Positions 8,472 to 19,372 of a DNA stretch of 64,000 nt are shown piece by piece (the first letter of the stretch is position 1; every line of letters starts with the position of its first letter). The DNA lies in assembly GCA_027451865.1 (NCBI GenBank), contig DAIDHW010000001.1, forward strand, positions 434,353 to 498,352, read 5' to 3'. This stretch comes from Leptolyngbyaceae cyanobacterium clean351. GTDB lineage: Bacteria; Cyanobacteriota; Cyanobacteriia; DAIDHW01. Position numbers and translations under genes: made by a program. Below the pieces are notes generated by a model. That model was not told where the DNA came from, made no database searches, and saw only the letters and a program-made list of their open reading frames with translations.

Positions 8472-11051
8472 CTAGACCTTGCGGCGGCCAGGACGCTGGG
8501 CTTTTCCCTTAGCCTTCGCCGCGAGCATATCTAGGGCCCCCTCCAAAGACAAAGACTCTAGGGTCTGGTCGGCCGGGAGGGAAGCATTGACCTTGCCGTG
8601 GCGGACATACAAGCCGTAGGGCCCCTTGTATACACCAACCGGTTCATTATCTTCAGGGTGTAAACCAAGCTGGCGCAGGGGTTGACTGGCTCGACCGCGG
8701 ACGGGCTTGGGTTCTGCCAACAGCTCTAGGGCTCGCTCTAGAGTAATTGTCAGCACGTCGTCCCCGGCTTTAAGGGAGCGATACTCCCGCTCCTTGGCCC
8801 CTAGCTCATGGACTACGTAGGGACCAAACCGCCCCAAGGCTGCCCGCACCGGCTTACCAGACCCAGGATGGGGACCGAGGGTGCGCGGTAGCGCCAGTAA
8901 GCCTAGGGCGATGGGCACTGTAACCTGTTCAGGGGTCAGGCCCTTAGGCAGGGAAGAGCGCTTGGGTTTGGGGTTTTCACTACTTTCATCACCTAGCTGG
9001 ATGTAAGGCCCGTAGTTACCGTTTTTCAGGTAAATTGGCTCGCCAGTCTCCGGGTGATCACCTAACTTATCGGGCCCTTCAGTTTTTTGCCGCAGAATCA
9101 ATTCCACCTGTTCACTGTGCAGATCGGCGGGGTAAATCTCCTTGGGGATCGAGGCAGTTACCACTTCTCCGGCCTTTTCTACCTCTAGGTAGGGGCCAAA
9201 CCGGCCAATACGCACCTTCAAGGGAGGACTCCCCTCCTGGGCTAGTTCTACAGTCCGGGCGGCTGTGGGGTCAATCTTGGCTTCCCGCTCCTGGGTCTGC
9301 TGCCTGAGGCCCTCGGCTCCGAGGTAAAACCGGCGCAGGTAGGGGAGCCACTCCACCTCACCGGCTGCTATGTCATCTAGGGTCTGCTCCATGCGGGCAG
9401 TAAAGCTGTTATCCACTAGATCGGGGAAATTATTTTCTAGCAGCGCTGTGACTGCAAAAGCCGTAAAGGTGGGTACCAGACTGGTGTTAGCCATGTGGGC
9501 ATAACCCCGGTCCAAAATCGTGCTGAGAATACTGGCGTAGGTACTAGGGCGGCCAATCCCTTCGCTCTCAAGAGTCTTAACCAGGGTAGCCTCGGTGTAG
9601 CGGGGGGGTGGCTGGGTTTGGTGACCAACCGCCTCCAGCCACTGACAGGTAGGGTAGTCTCCCAGGCGTAAACTGGGCAAGAGCACTTCCTGGTCCTCTA
9701 GGGCCATTTCAGGGTCGTCGGAACCTTCCACGTAGGCACGAAAAAAACCAGGAAAGTCGATCCGCTTGCCGCTAGAGCGAAACTGGGCATCTTCTACCTG
9801 CAGGAGCACGGTAATTTGCGTCTGGCGCGCCTCAGCCATCTGGCTGGCCACCGTCCGCTTCCAGATCAAGTCATAGACCTGGAGTTCCCGGCCCCCTAAG
9901 CCGGTTTCCTGGGGGGTACGAAACTGCTCGCCGGCGGGGCGGATGGCCTCGTGGGCCTCCTGGGCACCCTTACTCTTAGTAGTGTACTGGCGAGGGCGGG
10001 GGCTGAGGTACTCTTGGCCATAGAGCTGAGCCACACAGGCGCGAGCGGCAGTCAGGGCCTGATCAGACAAATGCACGGAGTCGGTGCGCATGTAGGTAAT
10101 GTACCCTTGCTCGTAAAGGTTTTGGGCCGTGCGCATGGTGTCCCGGGCGGACAGGCGCAGCTTACGGTTGGCCTCCTGCTGGAGAGTTGAAGTGGTAAAA
10201 GGGGGGGCGGGGCTGCGCTTGACTGGGCGCTCCTCCACCTGAGTAACGCTCCAGGGCTGGTCGTGCAAGCGCCGGGACAGTTGCTGCGCTTGGACTTGGT
10301 TTAGTAAGATAACGGACCGCCGCCCTAGAAGCTGGCCCGTAGTTTGGTCGAAATCCGCTCCAGTAGCCAGACGCACCCCTGCCAAGTTGACCAGGCGCGC
10401 TTCAAAGGCTCCTGCACCCTGGGTCAAGGTGGCCTTCAGGTCCCAGTAGCTGCCCTGGCGAAAGGCCCGGCGCTCCCTTTCCCTTTGCACTAGTAGACGC
10501 ACAGCCACCGACTGTACTCGGCCAGCGGAAAGGCCCCAGGCAATCTTTTTCCACAGGAGGGGGGAGAGGGTATACCCGACCAAGCGGTCTAGGATCCGGC
10601 GTGTCTCCTGGGCATGCACCATGGGCTCATCAATGGAGCGGCAATCCTGGAGAGCAGAGCGAATGGCGCTTTCCGTGATCTCATGAAAAACCATCCGCTT
10701 AACTGGGACACGCGGCTGTAGCAGTTGTACTAAATGCCAGCTAATACTCTCCCCTTCCCGGTCTTCATCCGTAGCCAGGATCACCTCTTGAGCTTTTTTG
10801 AGGGCGTCCTGCAGGGACTTAACCACCTTCTTTTTTTCCTTGGGGACCACGTACAGAGGTTGAAAATCCGCCTCTACATTTACCCCTAGGTTGGCCCATT
10901 TTTCCCCCTTGACCGCCTCAGGAATTTCACTGGCGGACTGGGGCAGGTCACGCACATGGCCCATGGAGGCTTCTACCTGATACCCAGGGGGGAGGAAATT
11001 CCGAATAGTCCGAGCTTTAGTGGGAGATTCGACGATGACAAGAGTAGTCAT
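8472..11051 (-). CDS. topA: DNA topoisomerase I (type IA)
   Basis: 859 residues from the ATG at 11051, whose protein begins [13 protein letters not shown]. The open frame extends 34 codons further upstream, but that part is unrelated to the family, so I reject the longer start. It relaxes negative supercoils by a transient 5'-phosphotyrosine break. The Toprim domain shows VESPTKA and DEDREGE; the active-site Tyr is in [10 protein letters not shown]. The C terminus has no four-Cys zinc fingers but carries four copies of the short topoisomerase repeat containing Phe/Tyr-Gly-Pro-Tyr, typical of cyanobacterial TopA. It is divergent from ndhB. Confidence 0.96.
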   Translation of the reverse strand: MTTLVIVESPTKARTIRNFLPPGYQVEASMGHVRDLPQSASEIPEAVKGEKWANLGVNVEADFQPLYVVPKEKKKVVKSLQDALKKAQEVILATDEDREGESISWHLVQLLQPRVPVKRMVFHEITESAIRSALQDCRSIDEPMVHAQETRRILDRLVGYTLSPLLWKKIAWGLSAGRVQSVAVRLLVQRERERRAFRQGSYWDLKATLTQGAGAFEARLVNLAGVRLATGADFDQTTGQLLGRRSVILLNQVQAQQLSRRLHDQPWSVTQVEERPVKRSPAPPFTTSTLQQEANRKLRLSARDTMRTAQNLYEQGYITYMRTDSVHLSDQALTAARACVAQLYGQEYLSPRPRQYTTKSKGAQEAHEAIRPAGEQFRTPQETGLGGRELQVYDLIWKRTVASQMAEARQTQITVLLQVEDAQFRSSGKRIDFPGFFRAYVEGSDDPEMALEDQEVLLPSLRLGDYPTCQWLEAVGHQTQPPPRYTEATLVKTLESEGIGRPSTYASILSTILDRGYAHMANTSLVPTFTAFAVTALLENNFPDLVDNSFTARMEQTLDDIAAGEVEWLPYLRRFYLGAEGLRQQTQEREAKIDPTAARTVELAQEGSPPLKVRIGRFGPYLEVEKAGEVVTASIPKEIYPADLHSEQVELILRQKTEGPDKLGDHPETGEPIYLKNGNYGPYIQLGDESSENPKPKRSSLPKGLTPEQVTVPIALGLLALPRTLGPHPGSGKPVRAALGRFGPYVVHELGAKEREYRSLKAGDDVLTITLERALELLAEPKPVRGRASQPLRQLGLHPEDNEPVGVYKGPYGLYVRHGKVNASLPADQTLESLSLEGALDMLAAKAKGKAQRPGRRKV

Positions 11052-11377
11052 GGGAAGACGGTTCTGGAGGACCAAAAATGTTGCTGACGGTAGGACGGCC
11101 CGGGGCGAGATAACTTCCCCTCTTGATCTACCAATCCTAAGGCACCTGGCCACTAAGTGGCTGGGAACTGAGCATCCCTCCTCCGCATGGCCGGCGCGAG
11201 AAATTGGCTGCCGACCCTCAACTACTAGGCAAACTACCGGGAGCTGACCAATGCCTAGCCTAGGAATTGCTTATCGATTAGGGGGGGGTGAAGCATAGTC
11301 CTTAACCCTTGAAGATAAAGTCGATCGGCTAAAATGGTGCAGATATTTCTTCTCATGTCCTCACTAACTTTCCCGCC
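11052..11377. other. 326-bp divergent intergenic region between topA and ndhB
   Basis: No convincing gene. It contains an inverted repeat GCCAC-TAA-GTGGC near 11147 and, at the ndhB side, a candidate promoter (listed separately). A G-run of eight bases lies near 11281. Promoters for topA must lie here too, but I cannot place one with confidence. Confidence 0.6.
11309..11335 (+). promoter_or_regulatory. Candidate sigma-70 promoter of ndhB
   Basis: TTGAAG at 11309-11314 and TAAAAT at 11330-11335 are separated by 15 bases, slightly short of the ideal 17. The predicted start site is about 35 bases before the ndhB ATG at 11378. Sequence resemblance only. Confidence 0.4.
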
Positions 11378-12913
11378 ATGGACTTTGCCAGTCTCGCTGC
11401 TCAACTCAATGCCGGCGCAATCCTCCCGGAAGTCCTTGTGACGGTAACGCTCCTCGGGGTGCTCACCATCGACCTAGTCGGCGGTCGCAGTACTTCCCGG
11501 TGGACTCCCTACCTCGGCATAGCTGGGCTTCTCGGTGCCTTGGGTGCCCTCTACTACCAGTGGGGACAAGCTAACCCTACGGCCTTTTTGGGTGAATTTA
11601 ACGCTGACCCCCTCAGTATTGTCTTCCGGGGGTTGGTAGTTATTGCTGCCGCGGTCACCATCGCCATGTCTATCCGTTACGTAGAACAGACTGGGACCTC
11701 CCTCGGGGAGTTTATACCCATTCTGCTCACCGCCACTCTAGGAGGCATGTTCCTCTCCGGTGCCGATGAACTAGTATCCCTATACGTAGCTCTGGAGACT
11801 CTAAGTATTGCCTCCTACCTCCTGACCGGGTACATGAAGGGAGACCCTCGCTCCAATGAAGCGGCCTTGAAGTACCTCTTGATCGGAGCCGCTAGTTCAG
11901 CGGTATTTCTCTACGGAGCCTCCCTGCTCTACGGTCTGTCCGGGGGTGAAACTCGTCTGGCCGCCATTGGGGCTGCCCTGAGCACCCTCACTCCCCAGAC
12001 TGCCTCTGGCGCCGTCATTGCTCTGGTGTTTGTCGCGGCAGGAATTGCCTTTAAGATCTCGGCAGTTCCCTTCCACCAGTGGACCCCTGACGTTTACGAG
12101 GGGTCGCCTACCCCGATCACCGCTTTTTTGTCGGTCGGATCGAAGGCGGCGGGCTTTGCCTTGGCAACCAGAGTGTTGGTGGTGGTGTTCCCTAGTGTCC
12201 TGGAGCAGTGGCACTTCTTATTTGCAGCCCTAGCAGTCCTGAGCATGGTCCTAGGGAACGTGGTGGCCCTCACCCAAACCAGCATGAAAAGACTGTTGGC
12301 CTACTCTTCCATCGGTCAAGCCGGGTTTGTAATCCTGGGGCTGGTGGCAGGCACGGCGGAGGGATACGCCAGTATGGTCTTTTATCTGATCGTTTACCTA
12401 TTTATGAACCTGGGGGCCTTTACCGCTGTGGTATTGTTCTCCCTGCGCACAGGCACAGACCAGATCAGTGAGTACGCCGGCCTATACCAAAAGGATCCAC
12501 TGCTCACCCTGGGTCTAAGCTTGTGCCTCCTGTCCCTGGGAGGTATTCCGCCCATGGCTGGCTTCTTCGGCAAGCTCTACCTGTTCTGGGCTGGCTGGCA
12601 GGCTGGGCTATACGGGCTGGTACTGCTAGGACTGGTCACCAGCGTAGTCTCCATTTACTACTACGTGCGAGTAGTCAAGATGATGGTAGTTAAGGAACCC
12701 CAAGAGATGTCGGAGGCGGTGAAAAACTACCCGCCAGTCACCTGGTCCCTGCCTGGTCTGCGGGCTCTCCAGGTCGGTCTGGTGGTGATGGTTTTGGTGA
12801 CTTCTCTAGGAGGCATCCTCTCCAATCCCCTGTTCAGGTTAGCCAATAGCTCCATCACCCAAACTCCCCTCTTCCAAGCAGTTCCGCCTAGCATCGCTAA
12901 TAGCCGACTCTGA
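11378..12913 (+). CDS. ndhB: NAD(P)H-quinone oxidoreductase subunit 2 (NDH-1, NdhB)
   Basis: 511 residues and about 14 hydrophobic helices, the expected length. NdhB is an antiporter-like proton-translocating subunit of the thylakoid NDH-1 complexes, which take electrons from ferredoxin for cyclic flow, respiration and CO2 uptake. The conserved core is obvious: a Glu in [13 protein letters not shown], Lys in '[15 protein letters not shown]', and [12 protein letters not shown] with the channel His/Asp/Glu. It is monocistronic here, divergent from topA, with a hairpin just past its stop. The assignment to NdhB rather than NdhD or NdhF follows from length and the N-terminal half. Confidence 0.97.
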   Translation: MDFASLAAQLNAGAILPEVLVTVTLLGVLTIDLVGGRSTSRWTPYLGIAGLLGALGALYYQWGQANPTAFLGEFNADPLSIVFRGLVVIAAAVTIAMSIRYVEQTGTSLGEFIPILLTATLGGMFLSGADELVSLYVALETLSIASYLLTGYMKGDPRSNEAALKYLLIGAASSAVFLYGASLLYGLSGGETRLAAIGAALSTLTPQTASGAVIALVFVAAGIAFKISAVPFHQWTPDVYEGSPTPITAFLSVGSKAAGFALATRVLVVVFPSVLEQWHFLFAALAVLSMVLGNVVALTQTSMKRLLAYSSIGQAGFVILGLVAGTAEGYASMVFYLIVYLFMNLGAFTAVVLFSLRTGTDQISEYAGLYQKDPLLTLGLSLCLLSLGGIPPMAGFFGKLYLFWAGWQAGLYGLVLLGLVTSVVSIYYYVRVVKMMVVKEPQEMSEAVKNYPPVTWSLPGLRALQVGLVVMVLVTSLGGILSNPLFRLANSSITQTPLFQAVPPSIANSRL

Positions 12914-12938
12914 CTCGGCCTCCTCTGATAAAGCCACC

Positions 12939-12967
12939 GCCTAGGGAATCCCCGGGACTCCCTAGGC
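12939..12967 (+). terminator. Hairpin after ndhB, probable 3' end structure
   Basis: GCCTAGGGA (12939-12947) pairs perfectly with TCCCTAGGC (12959-12967) around an 11-base loop, 26 bases after the ndhB stop. There is no T-tract, so it may be a processing or stability hairpin and not an intrinsic terminator. Confidence 0.5.
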
Positions 12968-13026
12968 CTGAGCTAGTGGAGGCGCTTGTTAGAGGCATCC
13001 TGTTCCAGACAAACCTCAAGAAACTT

Positions 13027-13059
13027 CACCCTATAGACAAACCAAAATTGTCTAGGGTG
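13027..13059. other. Strong inverted repeat in the ndhB-maf gap
   Basis: CACCCTATAGACAA (13027-13040) pairs with TTGTCTAGGGTG (13048-13059) over 12 base pairs with a two-base bulge and a loop ACCAAAA. No T-run follows on the plus strand and no minus-strand gene is near. It could be part of a small RNA or the maf leader. Confidence 0.5.
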
Positions 13060-13312
13060 CAAGATCAAGGGGGAGTCGGCCTTAAAAATGGGTTGGCTAA
13101 GGTACTTCCAGAGCGGGAAAAAAGAAGACATAGGAGGGGGAGGGCTAAGCGGAGAATGTCTCAGGAGCTACTTTCATCCTACCCCTTGGTCCCTGGGCTA
13201 ATATCCCCAAAGGACCCAGATTCACAGAGTTTTACACGCCAGCTTTGAATAGATTTACAATGGGGGCGGCCAAAACCCCAGGTCCCCTTCTCTGATTTTT
13301 GCTGGCTGCCCA

Positions 13313-13909
13313 ATGTCCCTACCATCCCTAATTCTTGCCTCTGCCTCCCCCAGCCGGGCTCGACTCCTGCGCTCGGTGGGTCTTGACCCCTTAGTTATCC
13401 CAAGCCACTACGACGAGACCCTAATTGACGACCCAGAGCCGGCGCGCCTAGTCAGCCGCCTAGCTCTAGCCAAGGCGGAGACCGTAGCGGCCAGTTTGCC
13501 TAGCCCGTCTGACCCCCAGCTAGTTCTAGGCTGCGATTCAGTATTGGAGTTGAGCGGAGAAATCTACGGCAAGCCGGCCAATCCCCAGGAAGCAATCGGG
13601 CGCTGGCAAGCCATGGGAGGCCAGGTGGGTTACTTACATACGGGCCATGCGCTCCTAGAGCTAGGACCCACAGGCAGCCGGCAACAGGTCAAGCCCCAAG
13701 TCACCGCTGTGCGGTTTGCCTGCCTGAGTGACCGGGAAATTGAGGCCTACGTGGCTACCGGAGAGCCGCTGCAGTGCGCCGGCGGGTTTGCCCTCGAGGG
13801 GAGGGCAGGATGGTTTATCGAGTCCCTCACCGGGTGCTACAGTAACGTCCTTGGCCTCAGCTTACCCTTAGTGCGCCAGATGTTGATTGCCTGGGGCTAC
13901 GAATTTTAA
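13313..13909 (+). CDS. maf: Maf-family nucleoside triphosphate pyrophosphatase
   Basis: 198 residues, full length for the family. Maf proteins hydrolyse non-canonical or methylated nucleoside triphosphates (dTTP/UTP or m7GTP subtypes) to monophosphates, a house-cleaning role. Motifs seen: [14 protein letters not shown] at the N terminus, LGCDSVLEL near residue 70, GKPANPQEA, and the C-terminal [12 protein letters not shown]. It ends 4 bases inside the convergent leuB. Which Maf subtype it is cannot be decided by eye. Confidence 0.93.
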   Translation: MSLPSLILASASPSRARLLRSVGLDPLVIPSHYDETLIDDPEPARLVSRLALAKAETVAASLPSPSDPQLVLGCDSVLELSGEIYGKPANPQEAIGRWQAMGGQVGYLHTGHALLELGPTGSRQQVKPQVTAVRFACLSDREIEAYVATGEPLQCAGGFALEGRAGWFIESLTGCYSNVLGLSLPLVRQMLIAWGYEF

Positions 13910-14991
13910 GCCTCCAGAGCCGCCAGTAGGGCTTCACCCATCCGACGGCAGCCCACCAGGGTTAGGCCGGGAGCCATTATATCCCCCGTGCGCAGTCCCT
14001 GGTCTAGCACCTTTTGGACTGCCCCCTCAATTCGTTCCGCCCCCCGGGGGTGTCCGAGGCCGTAGCGGAGCAGAAGGGCGGCGCTGAGGACTTGGGCAAT
14101 GGGATTGGCCTTGTCCTGACCAGCGATATCAGGGGCGGAGCCATGGACCGGCTCGAATACACCTGGGCCGGTAGCCCCGAGGCTAGCAGAGGGCAACATA
14201 CCGATACTCCCCGTCAGCATGGCGGCGATGTCGGAGAGAATGTCCCCAAACAGATTACCCGTCACAATGGTGTCAAATTGGCGAGGGTAGCGGACTAGCT
14301 GCATGGCCGCGTTGTCTACGTACATGTGGGTCAGCTCTACCCCGGGGTAGGCCTTAGCTAACTCCGTTACTCGTTCCCGCCACAGCTGCGAGACCTCCAA
14401 GACATTGGCCTTATCAACGGAGCACAGCCGGCCGTTGCGCTTCTGGGCTGTTTCCAAGGCCACGCGGGCAATGCGGTCAATTTCCGCCTCGGTGTAGGCC
14501 ATGGTATTGACCCCTCGTCGGTGGCCAGCTTCATCGGCAAAAACCCCCTTGGGCTGACCAAAGTAAACTCCCCCAGTCAGCTCGCGCACCACCATAATGT
14601 CTACCCCTGTCACTACCTCCGGCCGCAGGGAGGAAGCTGCCACTAGCTGGGGCAGAACCCGGGCTGGCCGGAGATTGGCAAACAATCCTAACCCGGAGCG
14701 CAGACCCAACAGACCAGTTTCCGGTCGCAGGGGACGCGGGAGATTATCCCACTCGTAGCCCCCAATGGCTGCGAGTAACACCCCGTCACTTTGGCGACAC
14801 AGGTCGAGGGTAGCTGCGGGTAGGGGTTCTCCCACTGCATTGATTGCTGCCCCGCCGATTAAGCCCTGGTGAAAGGTGAGACTGAAGCCTTCAAGGGCTG
14901 CCACTTTTTCGAGGACCTCCACGGCCACCGTGATGATTTCCGGGCCGATCCCATCACCGGGCAGGAGGGTAATCCGATAGTTCTTAGGCAT
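13906..14991 (-). CDS. leuB: 3-Isopropylmalate dehydrogenase
   Basis: 361 residues. It oxidises and decarboxylates 3-isopropylmalate with NAD in leucine synthesis. Seen: [11 protein letters not shown] at the start, the substrate/metal region with [20 protein letters not shown], and [12 protein letters not shown]; the NAD-binding segment with [17 protein letters not shown] lies near residue 280. It starts 11 bases past the stop of the next minus-strand gene and could be cotranscribed with it. No other leu genes are in view. Confidence 0.96.
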   Translation of the reverse strand: MPKNYRITLLPGDGIGPEIITVAVEVLEKVAALEGFSLTFHQGLIGGAAINAVGEPLPAATLDLCRQSDGVLLAAIGGYEWDNLPRPLRPETGLLGLRSGLGLFANLRPARVLPQLVAASSLRPEVVTGVDIMVVRELTGGVYFGQPKGVFADEAGHRRGVNTMAYTEAEIDRIARVALETAQKRNGRLCSVDKANVLEVSQLWRERVTELAKAYPGVELTHMYVDNAAMQLVRYPRQFDTIVTGNLFGDILSDIAAMLTGSIGMLPSASLGATGPGVFEPVHGSAPDIAGQDKANPIAQVLSAALLLRYGLGHPRGAERIEGAVQKVLDQGLRTGDIMAPGLTLVGCRRMGEALLAALEA

Positions 14992-15002
14992 ACTACTAAT
15001 AG

Positions 15003-15347
15003 CTAGGGGAGGTCTAGGTACTGCTCTAGGTCAGCCTTGAGTTGGCTAAGGTCAGCCTCTGTGGCCACAGACAGGTGTTGGTCCCGGACGGTAATTAGCA
15101 CCTTAGCCGCAAAGGGGGTTGGCCAGATGTTCGGGTTACAGAACACCTCAAGAAACACTTCCCCCCGGTGACGATACTCAAGAGCCGGTTGAGGTGCAGG
15201 TCGCGGGCCTCGGCTTCCCGGCGGCTGGGCCACCGCCCTTAACCGCTGCAGGAGCTGCTCTAGGGCCTGCTGCAGATCCTGGGCAGCTGCCGGGGTAAAC
15301 TCGAAGGTCACAGCTCCCCCCCCTAGGTGCAGGGTGAAATTTGCCAT
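15003..15347 (-). CDS. Conserved hypothetical protein, 114 residues
   Basis: I do not recognise a named family. Residues 1-20 look like beta strands ([12 protein letters not shown]), 20-45 a Gln/Leu-rich helix, then a Pro/Arg linker and a second beta-alpha unit ending YLDLP. The start ATG at 15347 is clean, and coding density and CTAG use match the neighbours, so it is probably a real gene in an operon with leuB. No catalytic motif or signal peptide is evident. Confidence 0.6.
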   Translation of the reverse strand: MANFTLHLGGGAVTFEFTPAAAQDLQQALEQLLQRLRAVAQPPGSRGPRPAPQPALEYRHRGEVFLEVFCNPNIWPTPFAAKVLITVRDQHLSVATEADLSQLKADLEQYLDLP

Positions 15348-15544
15348 GTCTAAGCAAGCCTGGGCTGAAAGAGGATGAATTTATAGGATATCAAGGTTCG
15401 GGCAAGATCACGGTGGAGAATTTACCGCCGGCACTGAGGCGTCTCTAGCGCCTCAAGACCGAGACCAGGATTAGGTTTCTTCGTACTAAAATAGTCTAGT
15501 AGTCCTGAGGGGTCCTCAGGGGTGGGGTTGCTAGGAGTCTTGCG

Positions 15545-18500
15545 GTGGTCAGTAATCAGGCTTCCCTCTGGGGGCAAGTGTTTGAGGTAGCGGTCCAGCG
15601 AGGGGTCCTAGCCTACCTGATCCATCAAGGCTGGCTGACTGAGACCGACCCAGCCCTCAAAACCTGGCAGGGAGTGAAGGTAGACCAAGTTTTGGCTGCT
15701 CTGGGGACTGGTCTTAACTTACGTGACGAATACGCCCAGACTTGGGCTAAATCCACCTGTCATCACCTGCTGGTGCTCGGCTACGGCTTGGGCTGGACAG
15801 TGGCCCGAGAATCCGGGATCTACCGCAGCTTCTCCCTCAAGGCGCTTTGGTGCCCCCTGACCCTACCCGGACAACCGGAACCCCAGCTAGCGCTTGCCCA
15901 AGCATTTAGCACAGCCTTCGCTCTCCCCGGTGCTCCCGAGGCCAGGTTATTAGGACGGGGTCAACCCGCTAGGGCAGATTTCTTGGCTTGGTTTACCGAG
16001 GACGGGCGCGCGGGAGTGCACCATCATCTCCTGTGTCTTGAGTTTTCCTATAACAGCGAGGTGGGCTTGGCAGATTTCAATGCCCCGGCTACCCATCAGC
16101 GGGAAATCAGCCGCTACGCCCAGTACCAGGAGCGCAGGGGGGTGTTCTCGCGGATCCGAGCGGAGGTAGAGGGTGATGAATTTCTCCTGAGCGCTAACCT
16201 GCCCGACCACTTGAGTGTCTTCAGTAGTATAGATAAACCTCTATTTAAGCTTGCTCAGGCATCCTCCTACCTAGAGAGCCTGGTGAGTATTTTGCGGGGT
16301 TGCCACCGTCTTGATGGTCTTTGCACTGCCAAGGCGGTGGCCGTGACGGCCAACGGTTGTGAAAGTATTGCGGCTCGCTTTGATCCAGGCTGTCCTGACC
16401 CCCGAGCTGACTTGATGGCTAGTCTTGGTAAAGCCTACCGCACTCTCCACCGGACCCGGGAGTACGTACCGGCAGAGTTAGACCAGGAGATTCGCCTAGT
16501 ATTTCGCAAGCTAGTCCAGTCCTTACCGACCCAGTTGCGCAGCCAAATCCAAGGCCTCTTGGACCTGAGGCAGCTAGACCAACCCCTAGAGTTTCGAGTT
16601 AGCGAGGAGGTAACCGACTTTTACAATTCCATGGCCCCCCTAGACCGCCACCAGGTGATCGCCAGGGTGGCTGGTGAAACCTGGGGAGAAGACTTTACCG
16701 GCCGCTTTGTCCAAGCCCTTGGACCTGCCCCCTGCCCCCCCCTGCGCCAGGTCCACAGGGCGGCGGTGGTCGCTGCCCTCCAGGCAGCGGTGGCGGGGCG
16801 GTTGAACCTGATTGCCCTAGAGGGAAACCCCGGTATCGGTAAGACTACGGCGGTGATGGATTTTCTGCGGGAAGACCCAAACGGCTACCTGTTTGTGTAC
16901 TTCAGTCCCCGGGTAGCCATTAATGAGGAGGTCAGGGCCAAAATGGCCGCCGACCCTAGCCGGGGTATCCTCACTTTGACCACCAGTGCCAACTTGATTC
17001 GTTCGGCTGCCAACTACTACCATCAAGGCCCAGCTGGCAAGCGTGAGAGTGCCGTAGAGGTAGCGGGGGTGGAGGGTTTGAACTTGCCTGCCAGTGTGGT
17101 TGCCTTCTTGACCCCTGAACAGGCCGCAGCCCTGCAAAGACCGGGCACTTCTAAACGACAGAAGTGTTCTCTCAATGAACGGGACGATGCCTTGACTGTC
17201 GAGCGGTTACCCGGGGTAGTCCGGACCCTAGCCCTAGCTGCCCGTGATCTCCTCGGGGCTAACCCCGCCCTACAGCGGGTGGTGGTCACGGCTGCCATCC
17301 AAGGCTACCGCTCCCTGGCCCACACCACCACCATTGCAGCCCTCAGCCAATTATTTCGTCATCGAGCCACCAGCCCTCGAGGCCAGCAGGAGCGCCAAGA
17401 GTTTGCCCGGCGCTTGCCGACGGTTATCGTCATGGTTGATGAACTAGCAGGGGACAGCGCCGGGGCCCCCCTGACCCGGGACTTAGCCGACTGGCTGAAG
17501 GGGCAATTCCTAGACCCTTTTGACACCTCCCCCTTCCGAGTAATTTTGCTTCTCTCCGATGCTTCCCTGAGCAACGAGGTAGCCCTTAACAGTTACCTGA
17601 GAGCCGGTACCTACGCTCCTGACAAGGTGCTTATCAGTAAACGCTCTAGTCCCTACCCCTTTCAAGTCACCACTACCCATACCAAGGTCGGCGAACGTAG
17701 ACACCCCCTGCTGCACATTCTTGCCTACAGTTACCCTGCCGCCACCCTACAAATCGACTACAGCCTGCGGCTGATACCCCTGCCCCTAGACCATCAGCGA
17801 CCAGCCCTGCGCCAGGCAATCTATAACCAGACTGATGAAACCCTCAGTCACGCCCGCACTGAAATCACCCAAGCCCTAGACCAAGGGTCAACGCAAATTA
17901 TCTTCTTTGCCCAGGACCGGGCCTTCCTGCGCAAACTCCGCCTGGAGTTAACAAAGGAAATCTTACCCCCTGACCAGGTAGCTATCCTTGATCAAAATAC
18001 CTCCCCTCAAGACCGCCATGAAATGCTCTTGACCGAGCGCCGGGATCTAATACGGGTATTTTTAATCACCTCCTCAGGAACCCGGGGTATCTCCTTCCCC
18101 AAAACTGACCGGATTATCATCTTAATGCCCCGCTTCCAGGTGGAATCATCCCTGATGGAATTAGCCCAGCTCATCTACCGCGGCCGCGGTCTATACCGTG
18201 ACCCAGCCACGGGACAGGAGAAATCGGGAGACGATGTCAACCGCCGTGTGGTGATCTTGATTAATGATTACGTGGCAGTGGATGAACAGCAACAGGTGAG
18301 TTTCTTGCGCCAATGGCTGCGCCTGGCAACGGACCTGGTGACCCTGCTAATGATGCTGCGGGCCACTATTTACACCCGGATTAAGGGGGATGCGGGTCTG
18401 CGTCGGCAGCGCCTCGGGTTTGTGCCGGTCGGCTCAATTGCCGCCCAAGACTTTTTTGACCCCATGTCCGCAGATGTACAAGGTTTTCTACGGGAAGCTC

Positions 18501-19267
18501 GCGTGGCTAGTTACGAGTCTGCGGGTAATGCGGGCCTCCTGCAGCGGACAATTACCCTCACAGAAACTCTGTTTTCCGGGTTGCAATTGACTGGACACTC
18601 CCCCTATTTGCACTCTCGTTCCTACGCTGACCCAGCCACTTTACAAGTCCTCACCGAGGCTCTCACCCAAGATGAGGGGCCCCTATTAATTTACCCCCGT
18701 CGCCAGGCGGATCCTTTAGAGATTCCTGAGTGTATTAGTTGCACGGGACCGCTATGGCTAGAGGACTGGGAGGACCGCCACGTTCAAGAGCAATTTATCT
18801 TCCCGACCTGGAATAGCAGCGTGGCTGAAGCCTGGAAAACTTTGGCCGGTTGCCTGCGAGAAATCTCCACCCACCCCCAGCTGCCGCTGCAGTTGCAACA
18901 ACGAGCTCGGGAAGTACATAGGCTAGTCGGCCACTGGGTGGACGGTAGGCGTGAGCATTCGGTGATTCAGATCCTGGAAAACAGCCGAATGACAATTCTT
19001 TTGCCCGTAGACTACCCACGTTTTTATCCTCCCCATTCACCAAGTTTCTGTCTGGAGAACCAGAACTCCTGGCGCGAATCATTAGCGAGTGTGATACCCT
19101 ACCAGGGGTTAGTATTACCAGTAGTTGCTAGGTATCATTCTTTCCCCTGGGCAGCCCTGAGAATCCCTCGGGGACAGGGAATTCAAGACAGCCTAAAAGA
19201 TGATCAATATTTCATGGCATCTGGTGAGCTGAATATGCTGAATATGGTCCTTTTAGAGGAGGAGTGA
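15545..19267 (+). CDS. Large SF2 helicase-like ATPase of unknown function
   Basis: 1240 residues, GTG start at 15545 with a good AGGAG ribosome site at 15532-15536. The centre is a superfamily 2 motor: Walker A GNPGIGKTT (427-435), Walker B-like VDELAG (631-636), LLLSDAS (about 670, motif III-like), motif V TSSGTRGISFP (842 on) and motif VI QLIYRGRG (875-882). The N-terminal ~420 residues contain a region with Asp then LLCLEFSYN (about residues 140-170) that faintly recalls a PD-(D/E)xK nuclease core with the Lys missing. The C-terminal ~340 residues are unassigned. No methylase, nuclease or cas gene is adjacent; cyAbrB follows 105 bases on. It could be a defence or DNA-maintenance enzyme, but I cannot name its role. 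Confidence 0.8.
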   Translation: MVSNQASLWGQVFEVAVQRGVLAYLIHQGWLTETDPALKTWQGVKVDQVLAALGTGLNLRDEYAQTWAKSTCHHLLVLGYGLGWTVARESGIYRSFSLKALWCPLTLPGQPEPQLALAQAFSTAFALPGAPEARLLGRGQPARADFLAWFTEDGRAGVHHHLLCLEFSYNSEVGLADFNAPATHQREISRYAQYQERRGVFSRIRAEVEGDEFLLSANLPDHLSVFSSIDKPLFKLAQASSYLESLVSILRGCHRLDGLCTAKAVAVTANGCESIAARFDPGCPDPRADLMASLGKAYRTLHRTREYVPAELDQEIRLVFRKLVQSLPTQLRSQIQGLLDLRQLDQPLEFRVSEEVTDFYNSMAPLDRHQVIARVAGETWGEDFTGRFVQALGPAPCPPLRQVHRAAVVAALQAAVAGRLNLIALEGNPGIGKTTAVMDFLREDPNGYLFVYFSPRVAINEEVRAKMAADPSRGILTLTTSANLIRSAANYYHQGPAGKRESAVEVAGVEGLNLPASVVAFLTPEQAAALQRPGTSKRQKCSLNERDDALTVERLPGVVRTLALAARDLLGANPALQRVVVTAAIQGYRSLAHTTTIAALSQLFRHRATSPRGQQERQEFARRLPTVIVMVDELAGDSAGAPLTRDLADWLKGQFLDPFDTSPFRVILLLSDASLSNEVALNSYLRAGTYAPDKVLISKRSSPYPFQVTTTHTKVGERRHPLLHILAYSYPAATLQIDYSLRLIPLPLDHQRPALRQAIYNQTDETLSHARTEITQALDQGSTQIIFFAQDRAFLRKLRLELTKEILPPDQVAILDQNTSPQDRHEMLLTERRDLIRVFLITSSGTRGISFPKTDRIIILMPRFQVESSLMELAQLIYRGRGLYRDPATGQEKSGDDVNRRVVILINDYVAVDEQQQVSFLRQWLRLATDLVTLLMMLRATIYTRIKGDAGLRRQRLGFVPVGSIAAQDFFDPMSADVQGFLREARVASYESAGNAGLLQRTITLTETLFSGLQLTGHSPYLHSRSYADPATLQVLTEALTQDEGPLLIYPRRQADPLEIPECISCTGPLWLEDWEDRHVQEQFIFPTWNSSVAEAWKTLAGCLREISTHPQLPLQLQQRAREVHRLVGHWVDGRREHSVIQILENSRMTILLPVDYPRFYPPHSPSFCLENQNSWRESLASVIPYQGLVLPVVARYHSFPWAALRIPRGQGIQDSLKDDQYFMASGELNMLNMVLLEEE

Positions 19268-19340
19268 GAGCAAAGTTTCGGGAGGGGAGAAGTGAAGCTG
19301 GGTTTGTAAACTTTACTCCCGAGAACTTAGAGTAGTCTGT

Positions 19341-19346
19341 TATGAT
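19341..19346 (+). promoter_or_regulatory. Candidate -10 box of cyAbrB
   Basis: TATGAT lies 27 bases before the cyAbrB ATG, in AT-rich DNA, and no clear -35 is present. It suggests that cyAbrB has its own promoter and is not only read through from the helicase gene. Confidence 0.4.
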
Positions 19347-19372
19347 ATAAGACTGTAGATTTATTTCCCCTT

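Larger units (their letters stand above)
12914..13312. other. 399-bp intergenic region between ndhB and maf
   Basis: A 90-codon open frame at 12976-13248 has no recognisable domain and no start signal; I do not call it a gene. The region holds two strong dyads, one just after ndhB (12939-12967) and one at 13027-13059. Nothing else is clear; a small RNA or the maf promoter may lie here. Confidence 0.55.

Noticed and set aside
11052-11153. Longer N terminus of topA
   Set aside because: The extra 34 codons precede the conserved [13 protein letters not shown] start and have no family similarity.
12976-13248. 90-codon open frame between ndhB and maf
   Set aside because: No ribosome site, basic low-complexity composition, no domain; it also spans a strong hairpin.
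15961-16080. Restriction-endonuclease domain in the helicase N terminus
   Set aside because: Only an Asp and a Glu-Phe-Ser are suggestive; the catalytic Lys is absent, so I do not annotate it as a nuclease.
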